A stretch of 64,000 bases of DNA. It comes from Mactra quadrangularis. Taxonomy: Eukaryota; Mollusca; Bivalvia; Venerida; Mactridae. Shown piece after piece: positions 1 to 10,334 of the stretch. The stretch lies in assembly GCA_025267735.1 (NCBI GenBank), contig CM046307.1, forward strand, positions 46,853,395-46,917,394, written 5' to 3'. A model generated the notes under the pieces. The model saw only the letters and a program-made list of their open reading frames with translations, did not search any database and was not told the DNA's origin. The stretch's first letter is position 1; each line of letters opens with the position of its first letter. A program made the position numbers and the translations under genes.

Positions 1-40
1 CAACCCGGGACCTCTCGATCCCTTAGTGCACGTCGCAAAA
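1..40 (-). repeat. tRNA-derived SINE fragment (family F), cut by window edge
   Basis: On the minus strand the stretch reads as the second half of a tRNA-like head ending in a B-box-like GGTCCCGGGTTG. Matching heads occur at 29,935-29,990 and 38,094-38,190. Only the tRNA-related part lies inside the window. Confidence 0.4.
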
Positions 41-203
41 TTTAACAATATTATAAATAAAACTACATAATTCATTTAAATCAAACTTGTCGCGTGTTTT
101 TTTTATAAAAATCAACAAAATACAAATTATGTCGTCACAGTCGTTGAATAATGTGCAGTATGCCACGCAATCATACATAATTTTCTATACTTATATTTTA
201 CAG

Positions 204-349
204 GAATGTTGAGGGATTCTTTAGGTTCATACAGGATTCCATTCTTAATGGCAGCAAGCACTCTTCTTGCTGGAGGTTTACTTTTCTGTATATCGTTATA
301 TTTACGGAAGAAAAGTAAACGATACGTCACTGAATCAAACCTTTGTTGA
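204..349 (+). CDS. Last coding exon of a multi-pass (MFS/SLC16-like) transporter, partial
   Basis: A polypyrimidine tract and TTTTACAG acceptor at 203 precede an open frame (2 nt, then codons from 206) that ends at TGA 347-349 and gives 47 residues. It reads as a short loop (DSLGSYR), one hydrophobic segment (IPFLMAASTLLAGGLLFCIS), a basic stop-transfer run (LRKKSKR) and a short hydrophilic tail. A G-S-Y followed by a last helix and a basic cytoplasmic tail is typical of the end of monocarboxylate-transporter-like (SLC16) proteins of the major facilitator superfamily. That assignment is an inference from a single helix. The rest of the gene lies 5' of the window. The last nine codons and the stop fall in the first unit of a 25-bp minisatellite, so the repeat supplies the C-terminus. 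Another multi-pass membrane family is possible. Confidence 0.5.
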
Positions 350-565
350 CGTCACTGAGTCAAACCTTTGTTGATGTCATTGAATCAAACCTTTGTTGAC
401 GTCGCTGAATCAAACCTTTGATGACGTCACTGATTCAAACCTTTGTTGACGTCGCTGAATTAAAACTTTGTTGACGGCACTGAATCAAATTTTTGTTCAC
501 GTCGCTGAATCAAACCTTTGCTGACGTCGCTGAATCTAACCTTTGTTGACGTCGCTGAATCAAAT
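321..565. repeat. 25-bp minisatellite with CRE-like core, about 10 copies
   Basis: About ten head-to-tail units of a motif of the type TGACGTCGCTGAATCAAACC plus TTTGT, period 25 bp, with scattered substitutions. Several units carry TGACGTCA or TGACGTCG, which resemble the cAMP response element bound by CREB/ATF bZIP proteins. The first unit overlaps the 3' end of the transporter coding exon. Confidence 0.85.
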
Positions 566-663
566 CCAATTGTACAAGAAAAATGATAAAGTGCGCATTT
601 TGTCTACCCCGGAATTCTTAGTTCTATATTGTACTGTTGATAAGAATTGACATGACACTCGAG

Positions 664-742
664 TAATACCCCATTCGGAACTCCTCGGCCATTCGCTACG
701 AATAATTCATTCATGAAAGGTCGAGGTGTTCCGAATGGTAAT
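664..742. repeat. Small foldback element (ATTCGGAACTCCTCGGC family), copy 1
   Basis: The left arm CCATTCGGAACTCCTCGGCC is mirrored by a right arm ending GGTCGAGGTGTTCCGAATGG. A second copy lies at 7120-7196. Short palindromes of this type are usually non-autonomous DNA transposons. Confidence 0.65.
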
Positions 743-817
743 ATCCATTAAAAAACGTTACAAGTTCGTTCAATAATCGTCGATTATATTAAATGGTCTA
801 ACTTTTAAGATCTTCAG

Positions 818-914
818 AGAACTCGTGACTGTATTGTTGATGCTGCATCAGACGAAACACTAGATAATGAAAAAGCAGCTTACAAAGTTTGGGAAGCCAG
901 AACTATAGAAACTA
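818..914 (+). CDS. Possible orphan coding exon, unknown gene
   Basis: A 97-nt open segment between a TCTTCAG acceptor and a strong GTAAGC donor gives 32 codons (RTRDCIVDAASDETLDNEKA, then AYKVWEARTIET), phase 0 in and phase 1 out. The hydrophilic, non-repetitive composition looks coding. No family is recognised. If the donor is not used the frame runs on to a TAA near 950, which would make it a terminal exon. It might be an alternative tail of the transporter at 204-349, but no good phase-0 donor is visible there. Chance remains possible at this length. Confidence 0.3.
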
Positions 915-1222
915 GTAAGCGTTCTTTTTTGGGTTTTTTTTCTGATATTTAATCAGATTTTGAAATTGGAATTAGGAAATATCATGCTGGTTTATTAATT
1001 GAACTATGCATTTACTTCGACAGAGAAAATCTAGCGAATTTTATGTATGAAAATTTGTGACAAAGGGAGGTAAGGCGATATGTATTTGGCATAGTGATAA
1101 TTCCGTTATTTCCCTTAGATGTAAAAAAATGTAAATTTTCATGGCAGGCATAGTTATGACAATATGCGGCCATTATGTTGTGCCATATTTTTGTCCAGAA
1201 ATTGGCATACAATTATTAATTG

Positions 1223-1328
1223 CACAGATGGTGGGCGGCATGTCCCGATTCAAAAACTCTTTATATACATACAAATGTATTTAAATAATTATAATGTTTT
1301 TAATTCGGGACCATGTCGGACGCCTGTA
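1223..1328. mobile_element. hAT-like MITE (GGCGGCAYGGTCCC family), copy 1
   Basis: Inverted termini (CACAGATGGTGGGCGGCATG; the other end in reverse complement TACAGGCGTCCGACATGG) enclose an AT-rich core. Flanks ATTAATTG (1215-1222) and GTTAATTG (1329-1336) match at 7 of 8 bases, as expected of an aged 8-bp hAT target duplication. Copy 2 is at 9190-9301. Confidence 0.65.
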
Positions 1329-1527
1329 GTTAATTGACTATTCTAAAGCTTATTCGGGAATAAACAACTGATTATTCAGTAATTAATTCAGATGTTTATT
1401 CGTGAATACAGTTGTGGATTTGGCAAGTAATTAGAGCTACTCGCTGATACACTTGCTAGGAAAATACCTGGAAATTTGTGAATTTGTGAAAGATAAGCTT
1501 AAATCAATGTATTTTTATCAAACATAT

Positions 1528-1775
1528 CATAGGCGGATCCAGCGGGAGGGTTTTCAAATGTACCTGTCCATTATTGTATTTCTTGACTGTAAGTCATTTA
1601 TAAGTACCATGAAAGCTTAATATAGATTTAATGGTTATGTTGTTTTTTATTATTAATATGTTGCATTATTCTGCAAACAGTGTATAATGTGGTTGTGGTT
1701 CGAAAGTTTGGACCCCCCCTAGAAAAAGTTCGGGACCCCCTCCCCCCTAGAAAAAAGTTCCTGGATCCGCCCGTG
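1528..1775 (-). mobile_element. MITE of the CATAGGCGGATCC family, copy 1 (reversed)
   Basis: Begins CATAGGCGGATCCAGCGGGA and ends with the inverted form GGATCCGCCCGTG. A 5-bp CATAT directly abuts both ends (an 8-bp CATATCAT match is seen if the element is taken to start at AGG). It contains the CCACAACCACATTATA-type core in the opposite orientation to the copies at 37,003 and 59,228. Confidence 0.7.
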
Positions 1776-1783
1776 CATATCAT

Positions 1784-2845
1784 ATCAGAGATTCAGATTT
1801 TATTGTATTATACATGTATAATGATATTAAATTGTTGTTTAAGTTTTATGAAATAAAAGTTATTAATAAATGTGATCCACTTTCTTGTGTCAGTTATTTA
1901 GGCGTCAAAATTTGATTATTTTTTCGGCGTCAGAATTTGCACAATAGTCAATTTTCTAGTTTCAGTATGTTTTGCTCTTTATTCGTGATTTTGGGATGAC
2001 TAAAGAGCGAGTCAACACTACATCAAGAAAAATTATTCTGGATTGTTTTATATATGACTAAAATCCAGTTGTAAGTATTAATGAATACAAGAGCCATAAC
2101 TTTGCAGTCTTAGCGGCAAACAAACAGAAAATTTCAGTTGGTTGTAGATGTTACTGAATATCCGTGAAGTTAATCAGAAAATCCATTAAATGCCTTAGTG
2201 GGCATAGTATGGAATAAAATGTTGTACCAGTCATCTGGTATAGGTATCCTCTAACTTCCGGAGATTAGCAGGGACATTCACTTAGAGTCAAGCAAACCCT
2301 TGGTAAAATCCGAGTCCTGTGATGACATTCGAATGGTTAAATCCCCGTTAAATACCTCTACCCTATGAGGACGTCCCAGTCAGTGATTATATCAAAGAGC
2401 GAACACATCAATAATTTAACCAGTTCTATACACGAGTATATGTGACCCTGCGTAACTCTTTTTAATTCGCATGTATTTCAGCTTGTACAAAGGGGGGACA
2501 ACTCGAAATGTCTTGACAATTAAATAGCTAAGTAATCATGAGTTGTCACACTTTGATATAAATATTGACAATTTTAAGATAGGTCCAGTTTCCTTTCCCA
2601 GGTCTGTCACCAAAACTTAAACACCAAACAACAACACAAAACCCTTTAATATTTGAATATGGAAAGGTGTTCACTATACATGTAATCATATAACAATATA
2701 TTTTATTTATAATATTTTTAGCATATCGACAGTTCATTCTAATGGGAGGTCGGTCTCTAATGTTTTAATTCTGTCTCATGGGGGTAAACAAAATTTACAC
2801 TCATCGTTTATTATAATGGTTATTAGTCACAATAGTTAATTTAGT
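1784..2845. other. Intergenic, nothing recognised
   Basis: AT-rich sequence without a convincing exon, RNA gene or repeat shared with the rest of the window. Confidence 0.5.
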
Positions 2846-3028
2846 TCATGAGCTGCAAGTGACTGACAACCATCCTACATGATTTTAGAATCATGTGGTA
2901 TGAGGAGAATAGTCGTCGAAATCATTTCATTAACTAAATGTAGAGTATGACCCACCTGAGAATCCGACCCACGACCCCTCGACCAGTAGACGTGAATGCT
3001 ACCGACCGCGGTGACCGGTGCGTGTCCC
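2846..3028 (-). repeat. tRNA-derived SINE family A, 3'-truncated copy
   Basis: Read on the minus strand: a tRNA-like head with GGTCGGTAGCATTCACGTCT and a B-box-like GGGTCGGATTCTC, then the body shared with 51,445-51,754 up to TTGTCAGTCACT. The 3' third and tail are missing. Confidence 0.65.
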
Positions 3029-3081
3029 AAGTTTGTTGATACACTTCAATTCTAATTATAATTATGGTGTATAGTTCTGTT

Positions 3082-3303
3082 ACATTAACCTGTCACAACT
3101 TGAATAATTACACGGTTACTGAATTATTTTTTACTCAACTTCTTTAAATTTTAACTATTGAGACACCAATCAATCCATATTAATCATTGATGATCTAATT
3201 AAACATGTGGTTATTTTGATTATAAGTGTAAAAACAAGTTCGATAGGAGTTAAAAAAACAGATTCAGTGACCGTAAAATTATTTAAGTTGTGACAGGTTA
3301 ATA
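3082..3303. mobile_element. MITE with about 44-bp terminal inverted repeats
   Basis: The left end ATTAACCTGTCACAACTTGA and the right end, in reverse complement ATTAACCTGTCACAACTTAA, stay complementary for about 44 bp, through to ACTGAAT. AT-rich core. A different element starts four bases beyond its right end. Confidence 0.7.
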
Positions 3304-3306
3304 TAA

Positions 3307-3528
3307 CAGCAGCGTGTTCAGTTACCTTGAACGGTCCAAAACGTTCCGTTACGGAAGTGTCGGAACAACTCAGCCCATAGACAACTCAACCCGAGAAAAA
3401 TCAATCTCCTACTAACGGAATTATTTGTCCCAACTTTGTGTTGAGTGTTGCACGGGTTGAGTTGTCTTCGGGTTGAGTTCTCCCGAACCCGTTACGTTAG
3501 CTAACAGTATTAACTGAACACGGGGCAG
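3307..3528. mobile_element. MITE X (CAGCAGCGTGTTCAGTTA termini), copy 1
   Basis: Starts CAGCAGCGTGTTCAGTTA; the other end in reverse complement reads CTGCCCCGTGTTCAGTTA. The interior carries inverted copies of GGGTTGAGTTGTC. A close second copy is at 6663-6879. No clear target duplication. Confidence 0.7.
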
Positions 3529-3995
3529 AACTACGAGAACAAGTTATAAACCTAAATAATTTTGACCGTCAAACCAACCAGGGAAAATTTACATATATAT
3601 TCATAAGAGATAGACTTGAGTCAGTAAAACAATAGAACGTATTGTTCAATTATGTAAATATTGGTTCTATATAATTAAAGTTTACTCCATTAACCAACAT
3701 TTAATAGAGGAATAATAAAGTTTAGTTTACACTTTGTGCACTTTCAATTTGCGTAGATACGGAGATTAATCATTGAATAACGTGATAAATTTTATTTTTA
3801 AGTACAAGTGTACTCAACTTGCAGGTCTAAATACGGCATAATAAAGTCTGGCTTGATAAAACTAACCTCGTTTGTCTTAAGTAATGATTTTATACGAGAA
3901 ATGTTAATGATGGAAGCAAACAAGTTAAACACCCCTGTGTATCAACGACTTATTTGTTGAAAGGAGCTTTACGAACCTGAATGTGGACCACGGAT

Positions 3996-4088
3996 CAGGG
4001 GCCACTTTCACGAAACAATTTAAGTTCATGTTTAAACTTAAGACTTGACTTACGAAAAAAATTAAGATTTTTTCTGAAAGTGGCCCCA
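3996..4088. mobile_element. Short MITE with GGGGCCACTTTC termini
   Basis: CAGGGGCCACTTTCACGAAA at the left is mirrored by CTGAAAGTGGCCCCAG at the right across about 93 bp. The CAGGGG-type end is hAT-like; no target duplication is evident. Confidence 0.55.
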
Positions 4089-4168
4089 GGAAACTTGAAA
4101 AATACCGGCCTTATGCTACTGACATTATAAACTCGCCCCATACTTCGTAACTTGGTATATATGAGCAC

Positions 4169-4245
4169 ATTCTCGTACCCAGAGTCTGGTAGGATTCTCG
4201 ATACTCGTTAGATCGAGAATCTTGATAACCTCGGGGAACGAGAAT
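4169..4245. repeat. Foldback element (ATTCTCG...GATCGAGAATC), simple copy
   Basis: The left arm ATTCTCGTACCCAGAGTCTG and a right arm ending CCTCGGGGAACGAGAAT fold around a GATCGAGAATC centre. It is the unexpanded relative of the element at 7968-8265. Confidence 0.6.
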
Positions 4246-4678
4246 GATAGGAGCAGTGGTCCGGTAATAGAACGTGCGCTTAGGATCGAGAAGTTTCGGG
4301 TTATAACCCATAAGGGGCACTGCTGATATACTTTAGCAAGAAATTAACCTACAGTTGTTCCACTGCACCTAAATGTAAATGGGTAATGTGAGAGATCACC
4401 TGCCTGAAGGTGATTTTGGTTATTTTGGTTTTGATAATTGGTTATCATACAAAACTGTAAAATCGACTGAAATGTAAATGGAAGCAGACGTACTTTAAAC
4501 CGTCTTTATTTCTAAACTTAAATTTGAAAGAACAGAGAACAGAATCAACGTGTTTGTTGTTTGATATTCACATCACTCTTATTACTTAAACCACAGCTGT
4601 GACGTCATCCCATTGTATTCATAGTACCGTATATCTAATAATGTACAGGTAACCATCCAATATTAAGATTACTCGTCC

Positions 4679-4763
4679 ATTATCTGGCGTGTTTGGACAA
4701 TATCTAACGTGTAAGTCTAATATTGGACTACACGCTAGATATTGTCCAAACACACCAGATAAT
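4679..4763. repeat. Near-perfect 85-bp palindrome
   Basis: ATTATCTGGCGTGTTTGGAC and GTCCAAACACACCAGATAAT are the outer arms. Pairing continues inward through ATATCTAACGTGTA with few mismatches around a short loop near 4718. Probably a foldback MITE; no other copy in the window. Confidence 0.75.
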
Positions 4764-6231
4764 GAACGCGTAACCTCGATAGCGAACGATTACATTTTCA
4801 ATGTATTTCATAAAAAAGCAAAGAAACTAATGAAGTTGTTTTTTTATTTATTGAACAAAAATTTACAAATATATTCAAAATTGCACTTTTTTACTTTGCC
4901 CCTTCAAAATGAAGACATCAATTTCAACCATGTAATTCCTATTTACATTTTGTCAACGTTGCGCTGTGGTTTCCTGAAAATTGAGAAGACATACCTAAGT
5001 TAAGCATAATTTTACTTAGACCCGAACTAGATTTTCACAACATTTTGATACATAATCTGTCCAACACTGTAAACCATTCCTTGCCAATGGTTCAACATAT
5101 GAAGTTTTGTCTTGTTATATAAGAACGCGCGATGAGAACAAAATATGGGGTTATTTAAAATAATTGCTGAAAAAAATTTGTCATCAGGCCAAAAAATGAT
5201 TTAGTTTAAATAAAAGTTACATTGCATTTAGTATGCTATGATCCTGGCGTCCCCTTTGTGTCTTATTGAGCAATGCCACAGACAATATTATGGCAGAGAT
5301 AGGTAATTCTTGTACTAGACCACAGAAACATTGAAGCCAATGCCTAAACTTCCAGCGTTACCAAAATGACATTAAAACATCATCAACTATCAATAATATG
5401 AAATTATTACTGTCGGAAATAATGACAATTTGCGTAACGACCTATCCCCGTGATAAAACGATCATACTCATATGTTTGAGCCACGTACCGAACATAGATT
5501 GATAGGTAAAAAGAAGGACAAACGTGTTGCATACGAATGATTTATGAATAAACAGGGAATTTTAACGTTGCGTCAGAGCAACACCAATTATTTGATGCAC
5601 GCATGGCCCAGAGTCTCCATTTAGCTTCACTATAATTGTTAACCTTATATAAATTTGCATTGATATTTTTAACTTACCATTACCCTGTTCCTCTAAAATA
5701 AGTTTCTCATCAAGTTCATAAGAAATCCACCATGTGTCAGGCTGTTGCTAATATCGTTTCTTGGACATGACTGGAATCAGTTGATAATCCTCCTAAAACA
5801 CCACATTTTGTATACATTGCAACCATTTTAATGTATGTATCTCCAAACGAATGTATTCCGAGTTGTAAACAGTATATCCAAAAGAAAACACCAACTTTAA
5901 TTCCAAAGATAATTTAGATCTTTCAAACATGTTGCACGTATAGAAAATATCCGACTAAACGAAGAACAGAAACGGAATAAACGACATCGGTCTTAACTAC
6001 ACTTAAATTTTTATGTGAAAGATTCTGCACGAAAATCTCGTGAACAAACATTCATTAAATTGTCGGACTAGAGGGGCACCATATGGGAAACAATTTATAT
6101 TTTCTATATTTATTCAAATTTGATAAACATTTGATTTAAATGTATAATTATGAAATAGTTATCTGCAATAGGTGTAAAGTAAAAATTGTCTTGAATTATT
6201 ATTATAATTATTATGTTGGTGTGCTGTGATT
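4764..6231. other. Intergenic, nothing recognised
   Basis: AT-rich DNA. A 104-codon open stretch overlapping the palindrome and running to about 5003 has low-complexity composition and no recognisable domain, so it is not called. Confidence 0.5.
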
Positions 6232-6353
6232 TAAGTAAGATATACCCCTCGAGCAGCCCAATATGTTAGACATTGGATACGCTTCGGCGCTAACGCGCCT
6301 CAGCTATCCAATATCTAACATATTGGACAGCTCTCGTGGTATATCCCTTACAT
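6232..6353. repeat. Foldback element (AATATGTTAGAYATTGGATA arms)
   Basis: Outer arms GTAAGATATACC and GGTATATCCCTTAC and inner arms AATATGTTAGACATTGGATA and TATCCAATATCTAACATATT make an imperfect palindrome of about 120 bp with a GC-rich centre (GGCGCTAACGCGCC). Confidence 0.75.
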
Positions 6354-6640
6354 AGTTTACAGTTTATTATCACACACTCGAGATCCAACATGTTACACGA
6401 TTTTAGACTACCGTACAACACGTGGGTCACGTGCATGGATAGAAACACAATGTCATTATATGACAAATCCTAAACCAATGAAATAACAGCACTCGATGAA
6501 CTATGATAGAAGACACGAGATTAACATGTTACAAGACACGTGAGTAAAATGATGTTTTAACATTCGGTCATGTTTTTATCATCAAACAACCTTGACCTAC
6601 AAAAATTACAAAACATACATCTCCAACATCTCCAGTATTA

Positions 6641-6998
6641 TATGGTGGCATATTTCTGCCATCAGCAGCGTGTTCAGTTACCTTGAACGTTCCAAAACGT
6701 TCCGTAACGGAAGTGTCGGAACAACTCAACCCACTGACAACTCAACCCGAGATAACTCAATCTCCTACTGACGGAATGAGTTGTCCCAACTTTGAGTTGA
6801 GTATTGCACGGATTGAGTAGTCTTCGGGTTGAGTTCTCCCGTACCCGTAACGTTAGCTAACAGTAGTTACACGGGGCAGATATAGCCTCATAACTAACAC
6901 GTTATTGAAGTGGTTATCTAGTTGCCGTAACTAGTTAACCACTTAAATAACGTTTTAGTTATGTGGTTATCTGTTGGCAGAAATATGCCACCATATAT
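6641..6998. mobile_element. Composite palindrome interrupted by MITE X, copy 2
   Basis: Outer arms ATATGGTGGCATATTTCTGC (from about 6641) and GCAGAAATATGCCACCATAT (to about 6998) are fully complementary. Between them lie MITE X (6663-6879, termini as at 3307) and an inner palindrome with AACACGTTATTGAAGTGGTT and AACCACTTAAATAACGTTTT arms (about 6893-6960). It is read as X inserted near the left end of an older foldback element. Confidence 0.7.
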
Positions 6999-7119
6999 AT
7001 GTGATCATATTTTCTTTTATATTAAATTAAGGCTGCTATTCCATGTCTGTTCCGTATCAGCATCTGAATTTGTATACCTGTATCTGGATGAAAACCAAAC
7101 AAGTCTAAATACGTTGGGG

Positions 7120-7196
7120 CTATTCATTCGGATCGTCTCGGCCATTCACAGAATGAATAATTGTCGAAGTGAATAGCCGAGGAGTTCCGAATGGGT
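7120..7196. repeat. Small foldback element (ATTCGGAACTCCTCGGC family), copy 2
   Basis: Arms GGGCTATTCATTCGGATCGT and AGCCGAGGAGTTCCGAATGG. Same family as 664-742. Confidence 0.65.
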
Positions 7197-7364
7197 GCTG
7201 TTCCTGTCGTCCAAACTCCCCGCAGCGGTTATTTCCCTTTATTAAAGCGTGACGCAATCACTGTGAGGAGTTTGCCTGTCGTCGTTTCAGGATCTGTATA
7301 ACCGCATCAGTAAACAGCGTTCTGGTCAAAAAGGCTCGGTAAAACGTGGAATAATGGCATTATG

Positions 7365-7500
7365 TAATGTTTTGTGTTTAACTCCACATTTCAACTTATT
7401 TCATTTATATCTCAGCGGCCAGCCGTCTTACCGTCCCTGGATGGACACAGATCTCTGAACCCAATTTAGTAAACCCTAGTCATAGGCTGACACTACGTAT
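7365..7500. repeat. Dispersed repeat, pair with 41,395-41,520
   Basis: GTTTAACTCCACATTTCAAC followed about 40 bp later by TCAGCGGCCAGCCGTC and GTCCCTG is paralleled at 41,395-41,520 (GTTTGACTCCGCATTTTAAC, CACGGCGGTCAGTCGTC, GTCCCTG). Class unknown. Confidence 0.45.
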
Positions 7501-7967
7501 CCTTGTTATTTATTTGATGCAGAGCTATCTAGATAGGAGAATAGACGTTGAAAATACTGAATGAAAAACGAAAGTCTGTGTATAGCATTGAAAAATAACA
7601 AGAATTGGTCAATTTGTGTGTACATGTATTTTGTCTAGCCCAAAATATTTATTTCTTACTTAATATCTTTGAAGTTTTTCATAGTGGTTAGAATTATTCA
7701 TTCATAATAAAATTTCATTTGTATCTCATTTGCTCGTTCACAGATCATCGAAGTGCCAGTTACTAACTTCTAAGAACTGAAAATATCCCTCAAAAGTTCC
7801 CTATGTACATGGCGTTATTTAAATAGTTTCAATTAAAGTTGTTCATTCATAGATTTCAACTTAAATACCAACTTTCCCAAAACTCTCAAAATGGTATGGA
7901 AACATTTTGGAACATTAAAGCAGTGTTCTGATTACAAGTTTAATGCAAATTGATATACAACTTAAAA

Positions 7968-8265
7968 ATTCTCGAACCCAGAGGTTACAAAGATTCTCCT
8001 ATCCAGAGCCTATCAAGATTGTCGATCGAGAATCTTTATAACCTCTGGATATGAGATTTATAACCTCTGGATATGAGATTTATAACCTCTGGATATGAGA
8101 TTTATAACCTCTGGATATGAGATTTATAACCTCTGGATATGAGATTTATAACCTCTGGATATGAGATTTACAACCTCGGGATACGAGAATCTTTACAACC
8201 TCTGGAAACAAGAGTCTTTATAACCTTTGGATATGATAATCTTAATAACCCCTGGGTACGAGAAT
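7968..8265. repeat. Foldback element whose right arm is a 22-bp minisatellite
   Basis: The left arm starts ATTCTCGAACCCAGAGGTTA and the centre is GATCGAGAATC near 8025. The right arm continues as six identical 22-bp units (ATATGAGATTTATAACCTCT plus GG) from about 8040 to 8171, then decayed 24-27-bp units. The unexpanded form is at 4169-4245. Confidence 0.8.
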
Positions 8266-8349
8266 GCACAGTCACTGTCAGACAGTATGAGATAAATCTA
8301 AAATGTCAAAAAATAAAGCCCAAAAAAGCTTTGCAGAAGTTTTAATTTA

Positions 8350-9180
8350 AGATCAAAACAGAGAGTGACTAGTAAACAAAAGCAAATTATGATAATTAAT
8401 TAGTGTTCTTTAGATCTATTTATGGTAAAATCTATTTTAAACTCAATGTTATGATTCTTGCTATATTTACAACAGATTTAACATTATGATGCAACAGATA
8501 TAGGTGATATATCAATTAAATAAACAACATATAAATGATTACTTTCCATAAATACAACTTGGTTTGACAATTAAATTAACTTATTATAGAAATATGTGTA
8601 TAGTGACGTCATCGGTTGTTTTGCTTGTTTGAGAAGCGTTCAGACACGTGTGTTGTAGCTCGTTCATAAAAAGCCAACATGTAGGCCTCAACAATGCCTT
8701 TAAATCAAGACCGGGTCCATATATATTTTGGGGATGAAACATAAGTTGCATGTATTTTTTCTATTTTTCCAGCAACAGCTAGAAGGCCTAAAATGATGTA
8801 AAAAATATTTGTCACCTTGGCAACTGTACACGAATACTTCAATTTTTCTATTAAATATTACTTATATTTCAGCATTCACGACTGTGGCGATGTGTAGTGA
8901 TATTTTTGAAATGTTCAATAGTCATTCACATGGCGAATTGAAACTTATTTTCATTGCTCGACTCAGGGTCTTTCAATTAGAAAGACTGTGTTCGACTGCA
9001 GGCTGATTTTGGTATTTTTAATTTAAAATAAAGTCTAATGTGATTTCAAGCAATAAAACACATGTTATCTAAAAGCATAATTACGTAGGTCTACGTAGGG
9101 GCCTACCAGGGAATTAGATATAGATGTTTTCTGTGTCTCTGGGCCTACATATTTGATAAGGGGTCTAAAATATCCGCAAC
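8350..9180. other. Intergenic, nothing recognised
   Basis: AT-rich, no supported exon or repeat. Confidence 0.45.
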
Positions 9181-9189
9181 CCATGTGTC

Positions 9190-9301
9190 CATAGGCGATC
9201 GGCACGGTCCCAAATCAAAAGCACTATAAATGTACATTCATTATTATTTTTATGTATACATAAAAAGTGTTATTGATTAGGGACCGTGCCGGCCGCCTGT
9301 G
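9190..9301. mobile_element. hAT-like MITE (GGCGGCAYGGTCCC family), copy 2
   Basis: Begins CATAGGCGATCGGCACGGTC; the other end in reverse complement is CACAGGCGGCCGGCACGGTC. It is flanked by an exact 8-bp CATGTGTC (9182-9189 and 9302-9309), the hAT target-duplication length. AT-rich core with a TATGTATACATA palindrome. Confidence 0.8.
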
Positions 9302-10273
9302 CATGTGTCCCTGTATTCCCTTAGAAAACTGTCATGATGATGCAACAATTTCAGATGAGGATTCTTTTAGAGGGCATGATTGTCTGCTAGAGAGTCTTTA
9401 AAGAAACTAGTTTAACTCATTATAAAATGTCTACATTCTGAGTTATTGAGGGGCATGCCCTCCGCTTAGCCCCCTAACTGTTCCTACGGGCTTGACTTAG
9501 ACAGCAAGCTTTCTACCGTTTCCAAATCGTGTGAGACTAAAAACCACGTGAGCATCATATCGACTACGTCATTGATTTCAAAATCAACTCATGAGTCGAG
9601 AAATGACTCATAATTAGTAAACGTTGCAGAAAACTCTGTGACCAGTATGAACATCGTGCATTAAACAATCGTCGTGTGAGAAAACGTTTATATCTTAAAA
9701 AGATAACTGAAGTAGTTTTATCTAGATATAATCCGTTCTTGTCGTATTACTTTGAGTAATCGAATTCCTTATAACTGACCACATGTTTTGAATGAATTAA
9801 CCCTTGACCTCATACGAGAAATGTGCGTGAATACAACGTAGTAGAGTATGGGGTGATATAATGAATATTTACAGGCTGTTCCATCAATCGATATATAGGC
9901 ATTTTTTACAAATAAACCCCTAGAGAAGAAATTGTTTACTATATGCATGACCGTAATTGTTCCCTTTGTATGTTTTGATCCATACATAATTCGATAAATT
10001 TGCAATTTACAGGATTAAGGGATATATGCAACCGTCGATCATTGTATAGGCCGATTGATAGAACGGCATCGACCATCAGTTTCTAGGATCCCCATTCATT
10101 CGCGCCACGCTATTTCATTGGATGAACTACAAGAGCCTAACGACACATTCGCAGTCTACTTGAACGGCATTTCTGTTCACCTGTGTAGTAAAATCAAAAT
10201 AATTTTAACTTTAGAACTAGTGACAACAAAATATTAGTGACATTTGGATAAAATTGAATGATATAATATAACT
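9302..10273. other. Region upstream of the receptor gene
   Basis: No repeat recognised. AP-1-like palindromes (TCATGAGTC, ATGACTCAT) lie near 9588-9615, and an ATTGG (inverted CCAAT) near 10,118 falls where a promoter or 5'UTR would be. No TATA box is called. A 60-codon open frame at 10,055-10,237 ends 37 bases before the receptor start codon and could at most be an upstream ORF. Confidence 0.3.
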
Positions 10274-10334
10274 ATGAATTTGTCGAGAATTCTTCCGTGG
10301 CTTACATTGCTAGGATGTGTTTTATTTGTGAAAG
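10274..10334 (+). CDS. VLDLR: VLDLR-like exon 1: signal peptide
   Basis: Start ATG then [20 protein letters not shown], a short n-region and a hydrophobic core; donor GTTAGT, phase 1. Cleavage is likely just after the exon 2 junction (K-A/QNES). It is the only in-frame ATG before the LDLa array that gives a secretion signal. Confidence 0.85.

Noticed and set aside
7968..8265. CRISPR-like array of short repeats
   Set aside because: Units are contiguous with no spacers, and the host is an animal genome.
10055..10237. 60-codon frame upstream of the receptor
   Set aside because: No domain; it lies in the likely promoter or 5'UTR. At most an upstream ORF.
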